A DNA stretch of 64,000 nucleotides from positions 186,001 through 250,000 of the forward strand of contig NZ_FZOU01000005.1 in NCBI RefSeq assembly GCF_900188085.1, read 5' to 3'. Both the position numbers and the translations under genes were made by a program. Positions 15,262 through 24,174 of the stretch are shown in pieces. This DNA is from Granulicella rosea (GTDB lineage: Bacteria; Acidobacteriota; Terriglobia; Terriglobales; Acidobacteriaceae). The number at the start of each line of letters is the position of its first letter. Positions within the stretch are counted from its first letter, which is position 1. The notes under the pieces are model-generated. The model searched no databases and had not been told where the DNA came from. It was given only the letters and a program-made list of their open reading frames with translations.

Positions 15262-17181
15262 GTGCAACTCCCGGCTCTTCCCGTACTCCGTCTCCGCGGC
15301 GCGCTCGCCGCCGTCACCTGCTCACTGGCTCTCTCACTCGCCGGATGCGGCACATCCGGCACGGCCGGTACGCCGGTGACCCCGGCCTGTACGCCGACCG
15401 TGGCTCCGGTGACCGCGCCCGCCACGCCCGTCGCGACCGGCACGCTGACCGGCGTCGCGATGAGCGTGAAGGTGCTCGCCGGCGTGCAGCCCATCACGGG
15501 CGCATCGGTCCAGCTCTACGCGGCGGGCATGACCGGTCTCGGCTCCGCGCCGACGGCGCTGGCCTCGGCGGTGACAACCGCCAGCACGGGCGCGGCTTCG
15601 ATCCCCGCCGGCTACACCTGCCCGGCGACCAACTCGCAGCTCTACGTGGTCTCGCGTGGCGGCCAGGCCGGTTCGGCCGCGGCCAACTCCGGCATCGTGC
15701 TGATGACCGCGCTCGGCGCGTGCAACCAGCAGACAGCGGGAGAAGCTGTCGTCGTGAACGAGGTGACGACGGTCGCGGCGGCGTACGCGCTCTCGCAGTT
15801 CATGGCCGCGGGCGGGGTGGTGGGGGCGACCTCGACCAATGTCACCGGCATCGCCAACGCCTTCGCAACCGCCATCAACCTGGCGAACCCCGCGCTCGGC
15901 ACATCGCCCGGCTCGACCTTTCCCACCAATGGCGTCTCGCCCGCGCCGCGCATCGACAGCGTCGCCAACCTGCTGAACGCCTGCACCTCGGGCACGGCCG
16001 CTACAGGATGCAGCCAGCTCTACACGCTGACCGCGAACAGCCCCGGCGTTGCGCCGACGAATACGCTCGATGCGGCCTTCAACCTCGCGCGCAACCCCGG
16101 CACGAGCATTGCGACGCGCTACACGCAGTCGCTGGTCAGCACGGCGTTTTCGCCCGTGCTCGCGGCCGCGCCGGCGGACTGGACCATGACGATCACCTAC
16201 TCGGGCGGCGGCATGAACAGCCCCTCCGGCCTGGGCATCGATTCGGCGGGCAACGTGCGCGTGGCCAACTACTTCAACGTGGCGTCGGCCTTCTCGCCGA
16301 TCGGCGCGCCGCTCTATCCGTCGGGCGTTACGGGTTTGGGGCTGGACAACTCCTACGGCCTCGCCGTCGACGCGAACGATAACGCCTGGATCCCGAACGA
16401 GCAGAGCCCCTACGCGGTCAACTCCTCCTTCGGTTCGGTCTCGGTGCTGAACAAGGCGGGCGCCTCGCAGGCGGGTTCGAACGGGTACTCGGCCGGTGGT
16501 CTGAACTACCCCATCGCCGTGGCGATCGATGTGAATACGACGTCCTGGGTGGTGGACTACGGCAACTCGCACCTGACGCTGCTCTCGAATACCGGTACGC
16601 CGCTTTCGGGCGCGTCTGGCTATACGACGCCGCTCTTCGCCTTCCCTGTGGCGGTCGCGATCGACGGCAACCACTACGGATGGATCGCCAACCAGAGCAG
16701 CAATACCGTGACCAAGGTCGCGCCCGACGGCAGCAGCTTCACCAACTACACCTGCTGCACCGGCGCCTCGGCCGTGGCGGTGGACCAGCAGAATAACGTC
16801 TGGGTGGCAAATTTCTACGGCGACAGCGTCTCGCAGATCAATAGCTGCGGCACGGTGGTCTCGACCGGCTATACGGCAAGCGGTTCGCTGAATCACCCCC
16901 AGTCGGTCGCCATCGACGGCGCGGGAACGGTGTGGGTGGCAAACTTCCGTCAGACCTACATTACGGAGCTGGCTGGTTCGACCACATCGAGTCCCGGCGC
17001 GGCGCTCTCACCCTCGGGAGGCTTCGGCGCGGACGCGGGCCTGCTTGAGGCCTACGCGCTCGCGATCGCCCCCAGCGGCGACATCTGGGTGAGCAACTTC
17101 GGCAGCAACACGCTGACGGAGTTTGTCGGTCTGGCGCGGCCTGTTCGTACGCCGTTGCTCTCCACGCCACAGCTTCCGTAG
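15262..17181 (+). CDS. NHL-repeat lipoprotein, paralogue of the gene at 10755
   Basis: The 639-residue product has a lipobox LAGC at Cys29. Its N-terminal domain carries SVQLYAAGMTGLGS, GYTCP and NEVTTVAAAYALSQF motifs nearly matching those of the lipoprotein at 10755. The rest is a propeller of NHL-like repeats with cores such as IDSAGNVRVAN, VDANDNAWIPN, IDGNHYGWIAN, VDQQNNVWVAN, IDGAGTVWVAN and APSGDIWVSN. The start is a GTG at 15262 with GAGGT about 6 nt upstream; no ATG gives a signal peptide. It begins 50 bp after the exosortase gene in the same direction, so it may be in its operon. It ends at a strong terminator. Function beyond surface or periplasmic binding is not evident. Confidence 0.8.
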   Translation: MQLPALPVLRLRGALAAVTCSLALSLAGCGTSGTAGTPVTPACTPTVAPVTAPATPVATGTLTGVAMSVKVLAGVQPITGASVQLYAAGMTGLGSAPTALASAVTTASTGAASIPAGYTCPATNSQLYVVSRGGQAGSAAANSGIVLMTALGACNQQTAGEAVVVNEVTTVAAAYALSQFMAAGGVVGATSTNVTGIANAFATAINLANPALGTSPGSTFPTNGVSPAPRIDSVANLLNACTSGTAATGCSQLYTLTANSPGVAPTNTLDAAFNLARNPGTSIATRYTQSLVSTAFSPVLAAAPADWTMTITYSGGGMNSPSGLGIDSAGNVRVANYFNVASAFSPIGAPLYPSGVTGLGLDNSYGLAVDANDNAWIPNEQSPYAVNSSFGSVSVLNKAGASQAGSNGYSAGGLNYPIAVAIDVNTTSWVVDYGNSHLTLLSNTGTPLSGASGYTTPLFAFPVAVAIDGNHYGWIANQSSNTVTKVAPDGSSFTNYTCCTGASAVAVDQQNNVWVANFYGDSVSQINSCGTVVSTGYTASGSLNHPQSVAIDGAGTVWVANFRQTYITELAGSTTSSPGAALSPSGGFGADAGLLEAYALAIAPSGDIWVSNFGSNTLTEFVGLARPVRTPLLSTPQLP

Positions 17182-17200
17182 ACAGTTACCGGCTACTCGT

Positions 17201-17260
17201 GCCGACGCAACTTCGCCCGCGCCTCGCTTCGAGGGCGGGCGAAGTTGCGTCGGCCGTTCT
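17201..17260 (+). terminator. strong intrinsic terminator
   Basis: A perfect 20-bp stem (17201-17220 pairing with 17235-17254) has a 14-nt loop and is followed by CGTTCTATTT. It lies 19 bp after the lipoprotein stop and separates the exosortase region from the TonB receptor gene. Confidence 0.85.
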
Positions 17261-17333
17261 ATTTGGGACTTGAATTTTTTCCCGAAAGTAAACGCTAACG
17301 GTATTTCGTCGCGCAACTTTTGTGGCAAATCAC

Positions 17334-17390
17334 TTGACAGTGGTCCATCCAGTGGATCAGAGTTGCATTCGCGGCTGGGTGGTCCGACCA
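17334..17390 (+). promoter_or_regulatory. putative promoter and GntR/FadR-like operator before the TonB receptor
   Basis: A consensus -35-like TTGACA lies at 17334-17339, with no good -10 box at 17 bp. The near-perfect palindrome TGGTCCGACCA (5-bp arms around one base) lies at 17380-17390. A related half-match, TGGTCCATCCA, starts at 17341, and both are followed by AGT. TGGTCnGACCA is the form of operator bound by FadR-subfamily GntR regulators. The two sites are 39 bp apart and lie about 75-120 bp before the receptor start, which suits repression of an uptake receptor. No regulator gene is present in the window. Confidence 0.45.
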
Positions 17391-17462
17391 TCCAGTTTGA
17401 TGAGAGCGCGGCTTCCATGCGCGCCCACGAACGTCTGCAACCCTTACGCGAGGCTTCAAATC

Positions 17463-20400
17463 ATGTACCTTACCTTCATCAGCAATGTCCTGCGACCCGG
17501 CATTCGGTCCGCTTCGCAGACTCTTCGCAACCTCTTTCTCGGGGTTGCCGCCATCTTCTTCCTGTGCGCTTCCGTCGCCAGCGCGCAACTCTCCGGCAAG
17601 GGCCAGATCAAGGGTTCCGTCCTGGACGGAACCGGAGCGGTTGTTTCGTCCGCCACCGTCGTCGCCACCTCCACCACGCGCGGCACGAAGATCACCAGCA
17701 CCACGACCTCCGCGGGCGACTACACGGTTCCGGCGCTCGATGCCGATATCTACACGGTCGAGGTCAGCGCCCCGGGCTTCAAGACCACCAAGCAGCAGAA
17801 TGTCACCGTCAATGCGCTGGAGACGGCGGTGGTCAATGTAAGCCTCACGCTCGGCGAGACGACCGAGTCGGTGACGATCAGCGCGGCGCCGCCGCAGCTT
17901 GAGACCACCAACGCCACCCTGGGCTCGACGATGGAGAGCGATATGTACTCCGCTCTGCCGATCGAGATGGGCGCCTACGGCCAGCCGGATCAGCGCCGGG
18001 CAACGGACTTCGCCTTCCTGATGCCAGGCGTGCAGGGCAACAACACCACCGGCAATGCCACCACCAACACCGGCATCGTCAACGGATCGGGCAGCAAGGG
18101 CGCGGTCTCGGATGTGTATGTCGACGGCGTCGCCTTTGTGCGCGCGGGCGGCAACGGCGACCCGCGTTACGTTTGGACGGCCATCTCGGTCGACGCGGTC
18201 GATCAGCTTCAGGTGCAGACCAGCGGATACTCGGCCATCTATGAGGGCCAGGGCATTCAGAACTACACCATCAAGCAGGGCGGATCGAAGTACCACGGCT
18301 CCGTCTACGAGTTTTTCCGCAACACCGCGCTCGACACCTGGGGCTTCTTCGGCTCAGCCCCCAATCCCGTCACCGGCCTTGTCAAGAAGCCGAGCGAAAA
18401 CAGCAACGAGTTCGGCATCAACCTGAGCGGTCCGCTCGTACCGTTCGGACGCTTCAAGGATAAGCTCTTCTTCTACGGAAACTACAACGGCTTCCGCTAC
18501 GCGAACACCACGCCCACGCCGATGACCTTCCCGACTCTCGCTGAGCGTGGCGGCGACTTCAGCGCCACCGGCGTGAATATCTACGATCCCTCGACCCAGA
18601 CGGCCTGCACCTCGCACAGCACCAACGGCCCTTGCCGCTATCAGTATGGGTACGGCTACAGCGGAACGGCCGGCCCCGGCGGCGGACCCGTCGCCACCGG
18701 CGCCGCGATCAACGTCATTCCCGCGAGCCAGTTTTCGGCCGTCGCGGTGAACATGCAGCAGTTTCTGCCCTCCGTGCCCAACAGCGCGGGTCTGCTGAAC
18801 AATTACATCGCACCCAACAAGAACGGCCTCGTCAACTGGTCGACGACGGACCGTATCGACTACAACATCAGCGCGGCAGACACGGTGACGATGGTGGCCG
18901 CCATTGGCCGCCAGGCCAGCTCCACGCCTGCGGCTCAGACGACCGCGGGCCGCAACGTCGGACCGATCCCCTATAACTACGGCCAGGCCTTCACCCCGAA
19001 GACGGCTGTCGGCATCGTCGAAGAGACGCACATCTTTACCCCGCATCTGGTCAACCAGATCAAGTACGGCTATGCCCGCTACAACGGACCGACCTACGAC
19101 ACGGATGAGCTTCCCGCCTATTCGGCCTCGTCGCTCGGACTCACCAATCTGCCTGCCGGCGCCGCGCAGGCCGCCTTCCCCATCACGACCTTCGCGGGTA
19201 CGGACGCGCCGACCAATTGGGCCGGTACGACTCCGGGCGTCACCATTGCGCAGAACTACACGCTGGTCGACAACGTCCAGTGGGTCAAGGGAGCGCATAC
19301 CTTCACTCTCGGCGCCCAGATCGCCTGGATGCTGTACAACGTCAACAACGCCACCGGCGGCACCACGCCGTTGACACTCGCCAACGCCGTCACGGAGACG
19401 GCCGGTATCACGGCGTCCAGCAATACCGCGCCGAAGTACGCCGCGCTGGCCAGCTCCGGTCTCTCCTATGCCAGCTTCCTCGTCGGTCAGATCGATAAGG
19501 CGAGCTACACCCAGTACCTGCAGCAGATCTTCGGCGCGCGCTTCCGTCCGATCTCGCCCTACATCCAGGACAACTGGAAGGTGAACTCGAAGCTGACGCT
19601 CGATCTGGGCCTGCGCTACGACTACTTCCCATCGATCCGGGAGGTCCACGACGCCGGCAGCTTCTTCAACCCGACCCTCGCCAACCCCGTTACCGGCGTA
19701 CCCGGAGCTCTGCAGTTCACTGGAAACGGCGCAAATACCTGCAACTGCGACTCGCCCGTACATAACTACATGAAGAACTTCGGTCCACGTCTCGGACTGG
19801 CCTATCAGATTGAGCCGAAGACGGTCATTCACGCCAGCTACGGCGTCATGTTCACGCACGGCGGCGCGGTAGGCGGTTCGGCCTCCAGTCTCGGAACGCT
19901 TGGATTCTCGAGCGCTTTGAGCGCCTCGTCGAACGGCTCGCTGCTCAGCACGGCGCCGCTTACCGGAACCAACGGCGCGGTTCCCACGGCGGCGCCGGCC
20001 AGCGGCGCGGCTTCGGGCAACGGCTTCGGCACAGGCTACACCACGGCCACCGGTTACACCGGCACGCCGTCGTCGATGGGCTACGACGATCCTTACCTCG
20101 GCGGCCGCGCTCCCGAGTTCATCAACTGGACCCTGGGCTTCCAGCACCAGTGGACGCAGGCGATCGCCTCGACCATCACCTACGTCGGTTCCCAGGGCCA
20201 CTTCCTGCCCACCGACGGCGGCAACCCGCGCGGCTACTACTCCGACCAGCTCGATCCGAAGTACGCGCTCACGCTCGGCTCGAACCTCGCTCTCACCGGC
20301 GCCGCGTTGACGACGTATTGCGCGGCCAATGTCAACGTCTGCCCCTCGTACACCAGCACCTTCAACACCAGCCAGCCGCTCAGCCAGTTGCTGAAGCCGT

Positions 20401-21326
20401 TCCCGTTCCACACGGTCAGCGACACCTTCGGCTATGTCGCCAACTCCAACTACCACGCGCTGCAGGCGTCGTTGAATATGCGTCCGTCGCATGGCCTCAC
20501 GTTCATGGCGAACTACACCTGGTCGCGCTCGATCGACGATGGCGGCACCTTCCGCACCGGCTACGCCATCCCGGCGGGAGAGATCGTCAACAATCCCAAT
20601 CTTTCCTATGCTCAGGACCGCATCGAGCGTACCGTCTCCACTTCCAACCAGCCCCACCACGTCGTGGTGACCAGCGTATGGAACCTGCCGTTCGGCTCGA
20701 ACGTGCTCAACGGCAACCGCTATGAGCGTGCGGTCCTCGGCGGGTACAAGCTGTCGGGCATCTTCCAGGCCTTCTCCGGTTCGCCGCTGGCGATTACCGG
20801 TTCGGCCTGCCAGACCAATCCTGCGGTCTCCACCTGCGAACCGACGCTCAACCCCAGCTTCGCCGGCGGCGCTCGCCAGAACGGCAAGTGGGGCAAGGGA
20901 GTGACGACCGCTACCTACAACCAGACCAACAACCCTGCGTCTTACTTCATCGTTCCCAGCGTCGCCAGCACGACCACGACGCCGACCGGACCCTTCATCA
21001 ACCCCGTGGCTCCCTCAGGTCAGACGACGGTTCTCAATACCGCCACCGTACCTGCGTACACCATCGGCAACTCGCCCCGCACGGCGCCGTATAACCTTTA
21101 CGGCCCGGGCAACTACCAGCTCGACCTGGCTCTGGTTCGCAGCTTCCCGCTGCACCTGACCGAGTCTTCCCGGTTCAATATCCGCGCGGAGTGGTATAAC
21201 GTCACCAATCACACGTGGTTTGCCGTCGCCAGCACCGCGGTCGGCAACGCAAACTTCGGGCAGGTAACGGCAAACACCGCCGCACCTCGCAAATCAGTAC
21301 AGCTCAGCGGGCGTATCGAGTTCTAA
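17463..21326 (+). CDS. Oar-like TonB-dependent outer-membrane receptor with carboxypeptidase-regulatory domain
   Basis: A 1287-residue outer-membrane protein. The signal peptide ends near SVASAQ. It is followed by a CarboxypepD_reg beta-sandwich (KGSVLDGTGAVVSSATVVAT to GETTESVTI), a plug-like domain with SVDAVDQLQVQTSGYSA, and a long TonB-type beta barrel ending in an aromatic residue (SGRIEF). Glycan uptake receptors of Acidobacteria have this layout and are annotated as Oar or TonB-dependent receptor. The substrate is unknown; polysaccharide or oligosaccharide uptake is an inference from the family. The ATG at 17463 has GAGG about 10 nt upstream and gives a proper signal peptide; the frame is open further upstream to 17322 without one. 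It is single, with terminators on both sides, and a GntR-like operator lies upstream. Confidence 0.88.
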   Translation: MYLTFISNVLRPGIRSASQTLRNLFLGVAAIFFLCASVASAQLSGKGQIKGSVLDGTGAVVSSATVVATSTTRGTKITSTTTSAGDYTVPALDADIYTVEVSAPGFKTTKQQNVTVNALETAVVNVSLTLGETTESVTISAAPPQLETTNATLGSTMESDMYSALPIEMGAYGQPDQRRATDFAFLMPGVQGNNTTGNATTNTGIVNGSGSKGAVSDVYVDGVAFVRAGGNGDPRYVWTAISVDAVDQLQVQTSGYSAIYEGQGIQNYTIKQGGSKYHGSVYEFFRNTALDTWGFFGSAPNPVTGLVKKPSENSNEFGINLSGPLVPFGRFKDKLFFYGNYNGFRYANTTPTPMTFPTLAERGGDFSATGVNIYDPSTQTACTSHSTNGPCRYQYGYGYSGTAGPGGGPVATGAAINVIPASQFSAVAVNMQQFLPSVPNSAGLLNNYIAPNKNGLVNWSTTDRIDYNISAADTVTMVAAIGRQASSTPAAQTTAGRNVGPIPYNYGQAFTPKTAVGIVEETHIFTPHLVNQIKYGYARYNGPTYDTDELPAYSASSLGLTNLPAGAAQAAFPITTFAGTDAPTNWAGTTPGVTIAQNYTLVDNVQWVKGAHTFTLGAQIAWMLYNVNNATGGTTPLTLANAVTETAGITASSNTAPKYAALASSGLSYASFLVGQIDKASYTQYLQQIFGARFRPISPYIQDNWKVNSKLTLDLGLRYDYFPSIREVHDAGSFFNPTLANPVTGVPGALQFTGNGANTCNCDSPVHNYMKNFGPRLGLAYQIEPKTVIHASYGVMFTHGGAVGGSASSLGTLGFSSALSASSNGSLLSTAPLTGTNGAVPTAAPASGAASGNGFGTGYTTATGYTGTPSSMGYDDPYLGGRAPEFINWTLGFQHQWTQAIASTITYVGSQGHFLPTDGGNPRGYYSDQLDPKYALTLGSNLALTGAALTTYCAANVNVCPSYTSTFNTSQPLSQLLKPFPFHTVSDTFGYVANSNYHALQASLNMRPSHGLTFMANYTWSRSIDDGGTFRTGYAIPAGEIVNNPNLSYAQDRIERTVSTSNQPHHVVVTSVWNLPFGSNVLNGNRYERAVLGGYKLSGIFQAFSGSPLAITGSACQTNPAVSTCEPTLNPSFAGGARQNGKWGKGVTTATYNQTNNPASYFIVPSVASTTTTPTGPFINPVAPSGQTTVLNTATVPAYTIGNSPRTAPYNLYGPGNYQLDLALVRSFPLHLTESSRFNIRAEWYNVTNHTWFAVASTAVGNANFGQVTANTAAPRKSVQLSGRIEF

Positions 21327-21346
21327 GCCATCACTCTCCCAGCCGT

Positions 21347-21377
21347 ACGATGCCGCTCGACCTTCGAGCGGCATCGT
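21347..21377 (+). terminator. intrinsic terminator of the TonB receptor gene
   Basis: A perfect 14-bp stem (ACGATGCCGCTCGA with TCGAGCGGCATCGT) has a 3-nt loop, 20 bp after the stop. The T-tract is weak (CGTCTGCG), so termination may be partial. Confidence 0.7.
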
Positions 21378-21463
21378 CGTCTGCGTGGCCGATGTATGTG
21401 TGCGGGATATGACATAATCACACTGCCGCAGATAGATCGTTTGCGGCCCCCAGAGGCCACTCC

Positions 21464-22330
21464 TTGAGCACAGTTACTTTGTCCCATCTTCTTCGCAGTC
21501 AAGAGTCCTCGCTTCTCGAAGCCTGGCTGGCCGAGCAGCGCCGCAGCGGAAACGTGCGCAACCTGATCGCCGACAGCGACCTCAAGCGGCAGTCTGCGGA
21601 GTTCATCCAACTGCTGCAGCAGACCGTCGCCGAGGGCGACTCGACCGATTACTCCAGCTCCACGATCTCCCGCGAGATGCGCCGCTTTCTCGACAGCATC
21701 ACCGGCGACCGCGCGCAGCTTGGCTTTTCGCCCAGCGAGACGGCGACGTTCATCTTCTCGTTCAAGCGTCCGCTCTTCGAGGCGATCCGCACCAGCACGA
21801 ACGACGTCACCGCGCAGATCGACGAGGTCTGGAACTCCAGCCTGCTGCTCGACCGCCTTGGCCTGTATGTGACGGAGTCGCACCAGAAGGCGCGTGAGGG
21901 TATCATCCTGCGCCAGCAGCAGGAGATGCTCGAACTCTCCACGCCGGTCGTCAAGCTGTGGGATGGCGTGCTCGCCCTGCCGATTATCGGCACGCTCGAC
22001 AGCTCGCGCACCCAGACGATCATGGAGTCGCTGCTTGAGCGCATCGTCGAGACGGGTTCGGAGATCGCCATCATCGACATCACCGGCGTACCGACGGTGG
22101 ACACGCTGACGGCGCAGCATCTGCTGAAGACCGTCACGGCCGCGCGGCTGATGGGCGCGGAGTGCATCATCTCCGGCATCCGTCCGCAGATCGCGCAGAC
22201 GATCGTTCATCTGGGCGTGGAGCTGGGCGATGTCGTCACGAAGGCCTCGCTGGCCGACGCCTTCAAGATCGCGCTGCAGCGTACGGGCTTTGCCCTGGCC
22301 AAGCGCTCCTCGATCACAGCGGTTAAGTAG
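21464..22330 (+). CDS. rsbR: RsbR-like stressosome protein
   Basis: A 288-residue cytosolic sensor and scaffold of the stressosome. Residues 1-150 form a helical N-terminal sensor domain of the RsbRD/globin-like kind. A STAS domain spans about 155-275 and holds IDITGVPTVDT (205-214) and SGIRPQIAQTIV (237-248). Thr214 and Thr246 are likely counterparts of the threonines phosphorylated by RsbT in Bacillus RsbR (inference by motif). The start is a TTG at 21464 with AGAGG 7 nt upstream. A -10-like CATAAT lies at 21413-21418. It begins the rsbR-rsbS-rsbT operon, with rsbS starting 14 bp after its stop. The signal sensed cannot be read from the sequence. Confidence 0.88.
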   Translation: MSTVTLSHLLRSQESSLLEAWLAEQRRSGNVRNLIADSDLKRQSAEFIQLLQQTVAEGDSTDYSSSTISREMRRFLDSITGDRAQLGFSPSETATFIFSFKRPLFEAIRTSTNDVTAQIDEVWNSSLLLDRLGLYVTESHQKAREGIILRQQQEMLELSTPVVKLWDGVLALPIIGTLDSSRTQTIMESLLERIVETGSEIAIIDITGVPTVDTLTAQHLLKTVTAARLMGAECIISGIRPQIAQTIVHLGVELGDVVTKASLADAFKIALQRTGFALAKRSSITAVK

Positions 22331-22344
22331 CGACAGGGGACACG

Positions 22345-22761
22345 ATGGAACACATACCCATATTACGAATGGGAGAGTTTCTGCTGATCACCGTTCAGGT
22401 GGACATGCATGACCGGCTGGCCATGAAGCTGCAGGACGATCTCACGGAGCGGATCGTGCGCTTCGGCTCGCGCGGCGTGCTGATCGACATCTCGGGCCTC
22501 GAAATCGTCGACTCGTTTATTGGGCGCATGCTGGGCAATATCGCCTCGGTCTCGCGCATTCTGGATGCGGAGACGGTGGTGGTCGGGATGCAGCCGGCGG
22601 TGGCGATCACGCTGGTGGAGCTTGGTCTGGAGCTGCCGGGCATCCGCACCGCGCTGTCGGTCGAGCGCGGCATGCAGATCCTGCGCAGGGAGGCGGAGCT
22701 GGCCGGCCTGGAAGTGCTCAAGGACGCAAATATGGAGGAAGATGGAAATCCTCCAGAGTGA
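22345..22761 (+). CDS. rsbS: RsbS-like STAS-domain stressosome scaffold
   Basis: A 138-residue single-STAS protein that with RsbR builds the stressosome core and holds the kinase RsbT until phosphorylated. The motif LIDISGLEIVDSFIGRM covers about residues 46-62, with Ser57 at the position of the RsbT target serine (Ser59) of Bacillus subtilis RsbS. Length is close to the usual 120-135. A C-terminal tail after residue 115 is somewhat longer than in Bacillus. It overlaps rsbT by 20 bp, so the two are translationally coupled. Confidence 0.92.
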   Translation: MEHIPILRMGEFLLITVQVDMHDRLAMKLQDDLTERIVRFGSRGVLIDISGLEIVDSFIGRMLGNIASVSRILDAETVVVGMQPAVAITLVELGLELPGIRTALSVERGMQILRREAELAGLEVLKDANMEEDGNPPE

Positions 22762-23146
22762 CGTGCTGCAAATTCGCCAGCCCGAGGATATCGTACTGGT
22801 GCGTACAGCGGTTCGAAAGATTGCGATTGCGAGCAAACTCGGCCTCGTCGACCAGACCAAGCTGGTGACGGCGGCGAGCGAGATTGCGCGCAATACGCTG
22901 GACTATGGACTGGGCGGCGAGGTGCGCGTCGATATGGTCCGGGACGCGCGGACGGGGGTTCGCCTCACCTTCACGGACGAGGGACCGGGCATACCGGATC
23001 TGGAGCGCGCGATGACGGACGGCTGGACCTCGGGCAAGGGCATGGGACTTGGACTCAGTGGAACCCGCAGGCTGATGGATGAGTTCCAGATTGCATCCAA
23101 GGTCGGAGAAGGGACCACGGTAACGATCGCGAAATGGAGCCGCTAA
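22742..23146 (+). CDS. rsbT: RsbT-like serine/threonine kinase
   Basis: A 134-residue GHKL-type protein kinase that phosphorylates RsbS and RsbR and is then released to a downstream partner. The ATP-binding boxes are clear: N-box EIARNTLDYG (about 42-51), G1 box DEGPGIPD (about 79-86) and G2 box GKGMGLGLSG. The start at 22742 lies within the end of rsbS behind GGAGG, 4 nt away. It overlaps the next gene by 13 bp. No RsbU phosphatase or sigma factor/anti-sigma pair follows, so the output of released RsbT is probably one of the downstream proteins of the same operon (inference). Confidence 0.92.
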   Translation: MEILQSDVLQIRQPEDIVLVRTAVRKIAIASKLGLVDQTKLVTAASEIARNTLDYGLGGEVRVDMVRDARTGVRLTFTDEGPGIPDLERAMTDGWTSGKGMGLGLSGTRRLMDEFQIASKVGEGTTVTIAKWSR

Positions 23147-24174
23147 GGCAGTCCGAATCACACCCCATCGAACACCCGACGCAGGTGGCGGCGGCCCGGC
23201 GCGCCGTGCATCGGCTGGGCGAGCGGCTGGGCTTCGACGAGGAGACTGTCGCGCGGGCCGAGATCGTCGTCGCCGAGCTGGCGAACAATATCCTGCAGCA
23301 CGCCACGCATGGGCAGATTCTGCTGAGCGCCTCGCCCTCGCGCGACGGAGCGCGATCGGACGCGATTCAAATCGTCGCGATCGACAAGGGACCCGGCATC
23401 GCCAGCATCGAACGTGCGCAGTTGGATGGCTACAGCACGGGCTCGACGCCGGGGCTGGGGCTGGGCGCGTCGCAGCGACAGGCGCAGAGCTTTGGCATCT
23501 TCTCCGAACTGGGCAAGGGGGTCGTCGCCGCGGCCTCCGTGTCGCCGGCCGCTTCTCTCTCCAGAGGCGACGATACGGTGGTTCTGTGTACGGCGCTGCT
23601 GGGAGAGAGCGTGAACGGCGACTCGTGGGCCACGCGCACCGTCTCCGGGCGCGACCTCTACCTGTTGGTCGACGGCCTGGGCCACGGGATTCTGGCGAAC
23701 GAGGCATCGAGCTTGGCGACGCAGCTCTTCCTGCAGGGGCTCGAGACGCGGCCGGGGATCGGCCTCGCCGAGCTGCTGCAGCAGATGCACGGCCCCATGC
23801 ACGCCACGCGCGGGGCGGCCATCGCCATCGTCGCGGTGGATCGCGCGACGCGGGTGGCGACCTGCTGCGGCATCGGCAACATCAGTTGCGTGCTGGTGGC
23901 GCTCGATAACACGACGCGGTCGATGGTCTCGCATAACGGAACGCTGGGCCACCAGATGCGCCGCCTGCAGGAGTTTCAATACCCGTTCGATCCGGGTACG
24001 CTGCTCATCATGCACTCGGACGGGCTTTCGACCCACTGGAAGATGAGTCAGTATCCCCGGCTGGTGCATGGCGCCCCCGCGACCATCGCCGGCGTGCTCT
24101 ATCGCGATGCGATCCGCGGTCGCGACGACGCGACGATCCTGGTCAGTCGGCTGACAGGGGTGGCTCATGGCTAA
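23134..24174 (+). CDS. RsbT/RsbW-like ATPase fused to an RsbX-type PP2C phosphatase
   Basis: The 346-residue protein has two domains. Residues 1-140 form a GHKL ATPase of the anti-sigma kinase type, with N-box VVAELANNILQHA, G1 box DKGPGI and a GLGLGASQR G2 segment. Residues 145-340 form a SpoIIE/RsbX-like PP2C phosphatase with metal-binding aspartates in VDGLGHG (about 184-190) and SDGLSTHW (about 296-303) and near RGRDDATI. RsbX dephosphorylates stressosome proteins to reset them, so this enzyme may both bind ATP or partner and switch the complex off. It overlaps rsbT by 13 bp and the next kinase gene by 8 bp. This ATPase-PP2C fusion after rsbT is known from Gram-negative stressosome operons; the exact target is inference. 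Confidence 0.85.
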   Translation: MEPLRQSESHPIEHPTQVAAARRAVHRLGERLGFDEETVARAEIVVAELANNILQHATHGQILLSASPSRDGARSDAIQIVAIDKGPGIASIERAQLDGYSTGSTPGLGLGASQRQAQSFGIFSELGKGVVAAASVSPAASLSRGDDTVVLCTALLGESVNGDSWATRTVSGRDLYLLVDGLGHGILANEASSLATQLFLQGLETRPGIGLAELLQQMHGPMHATRGAAIAIVAVDRATRVATCCGIGNISCVLVALDNTTRSMVSHNGTLGHQMRRLQEFQYPFDPGTLLIMHSDGLSTHWKMSQYPRLVHGAPATIAGVLYRDAIRGRDDATILVSRLTGVAHG

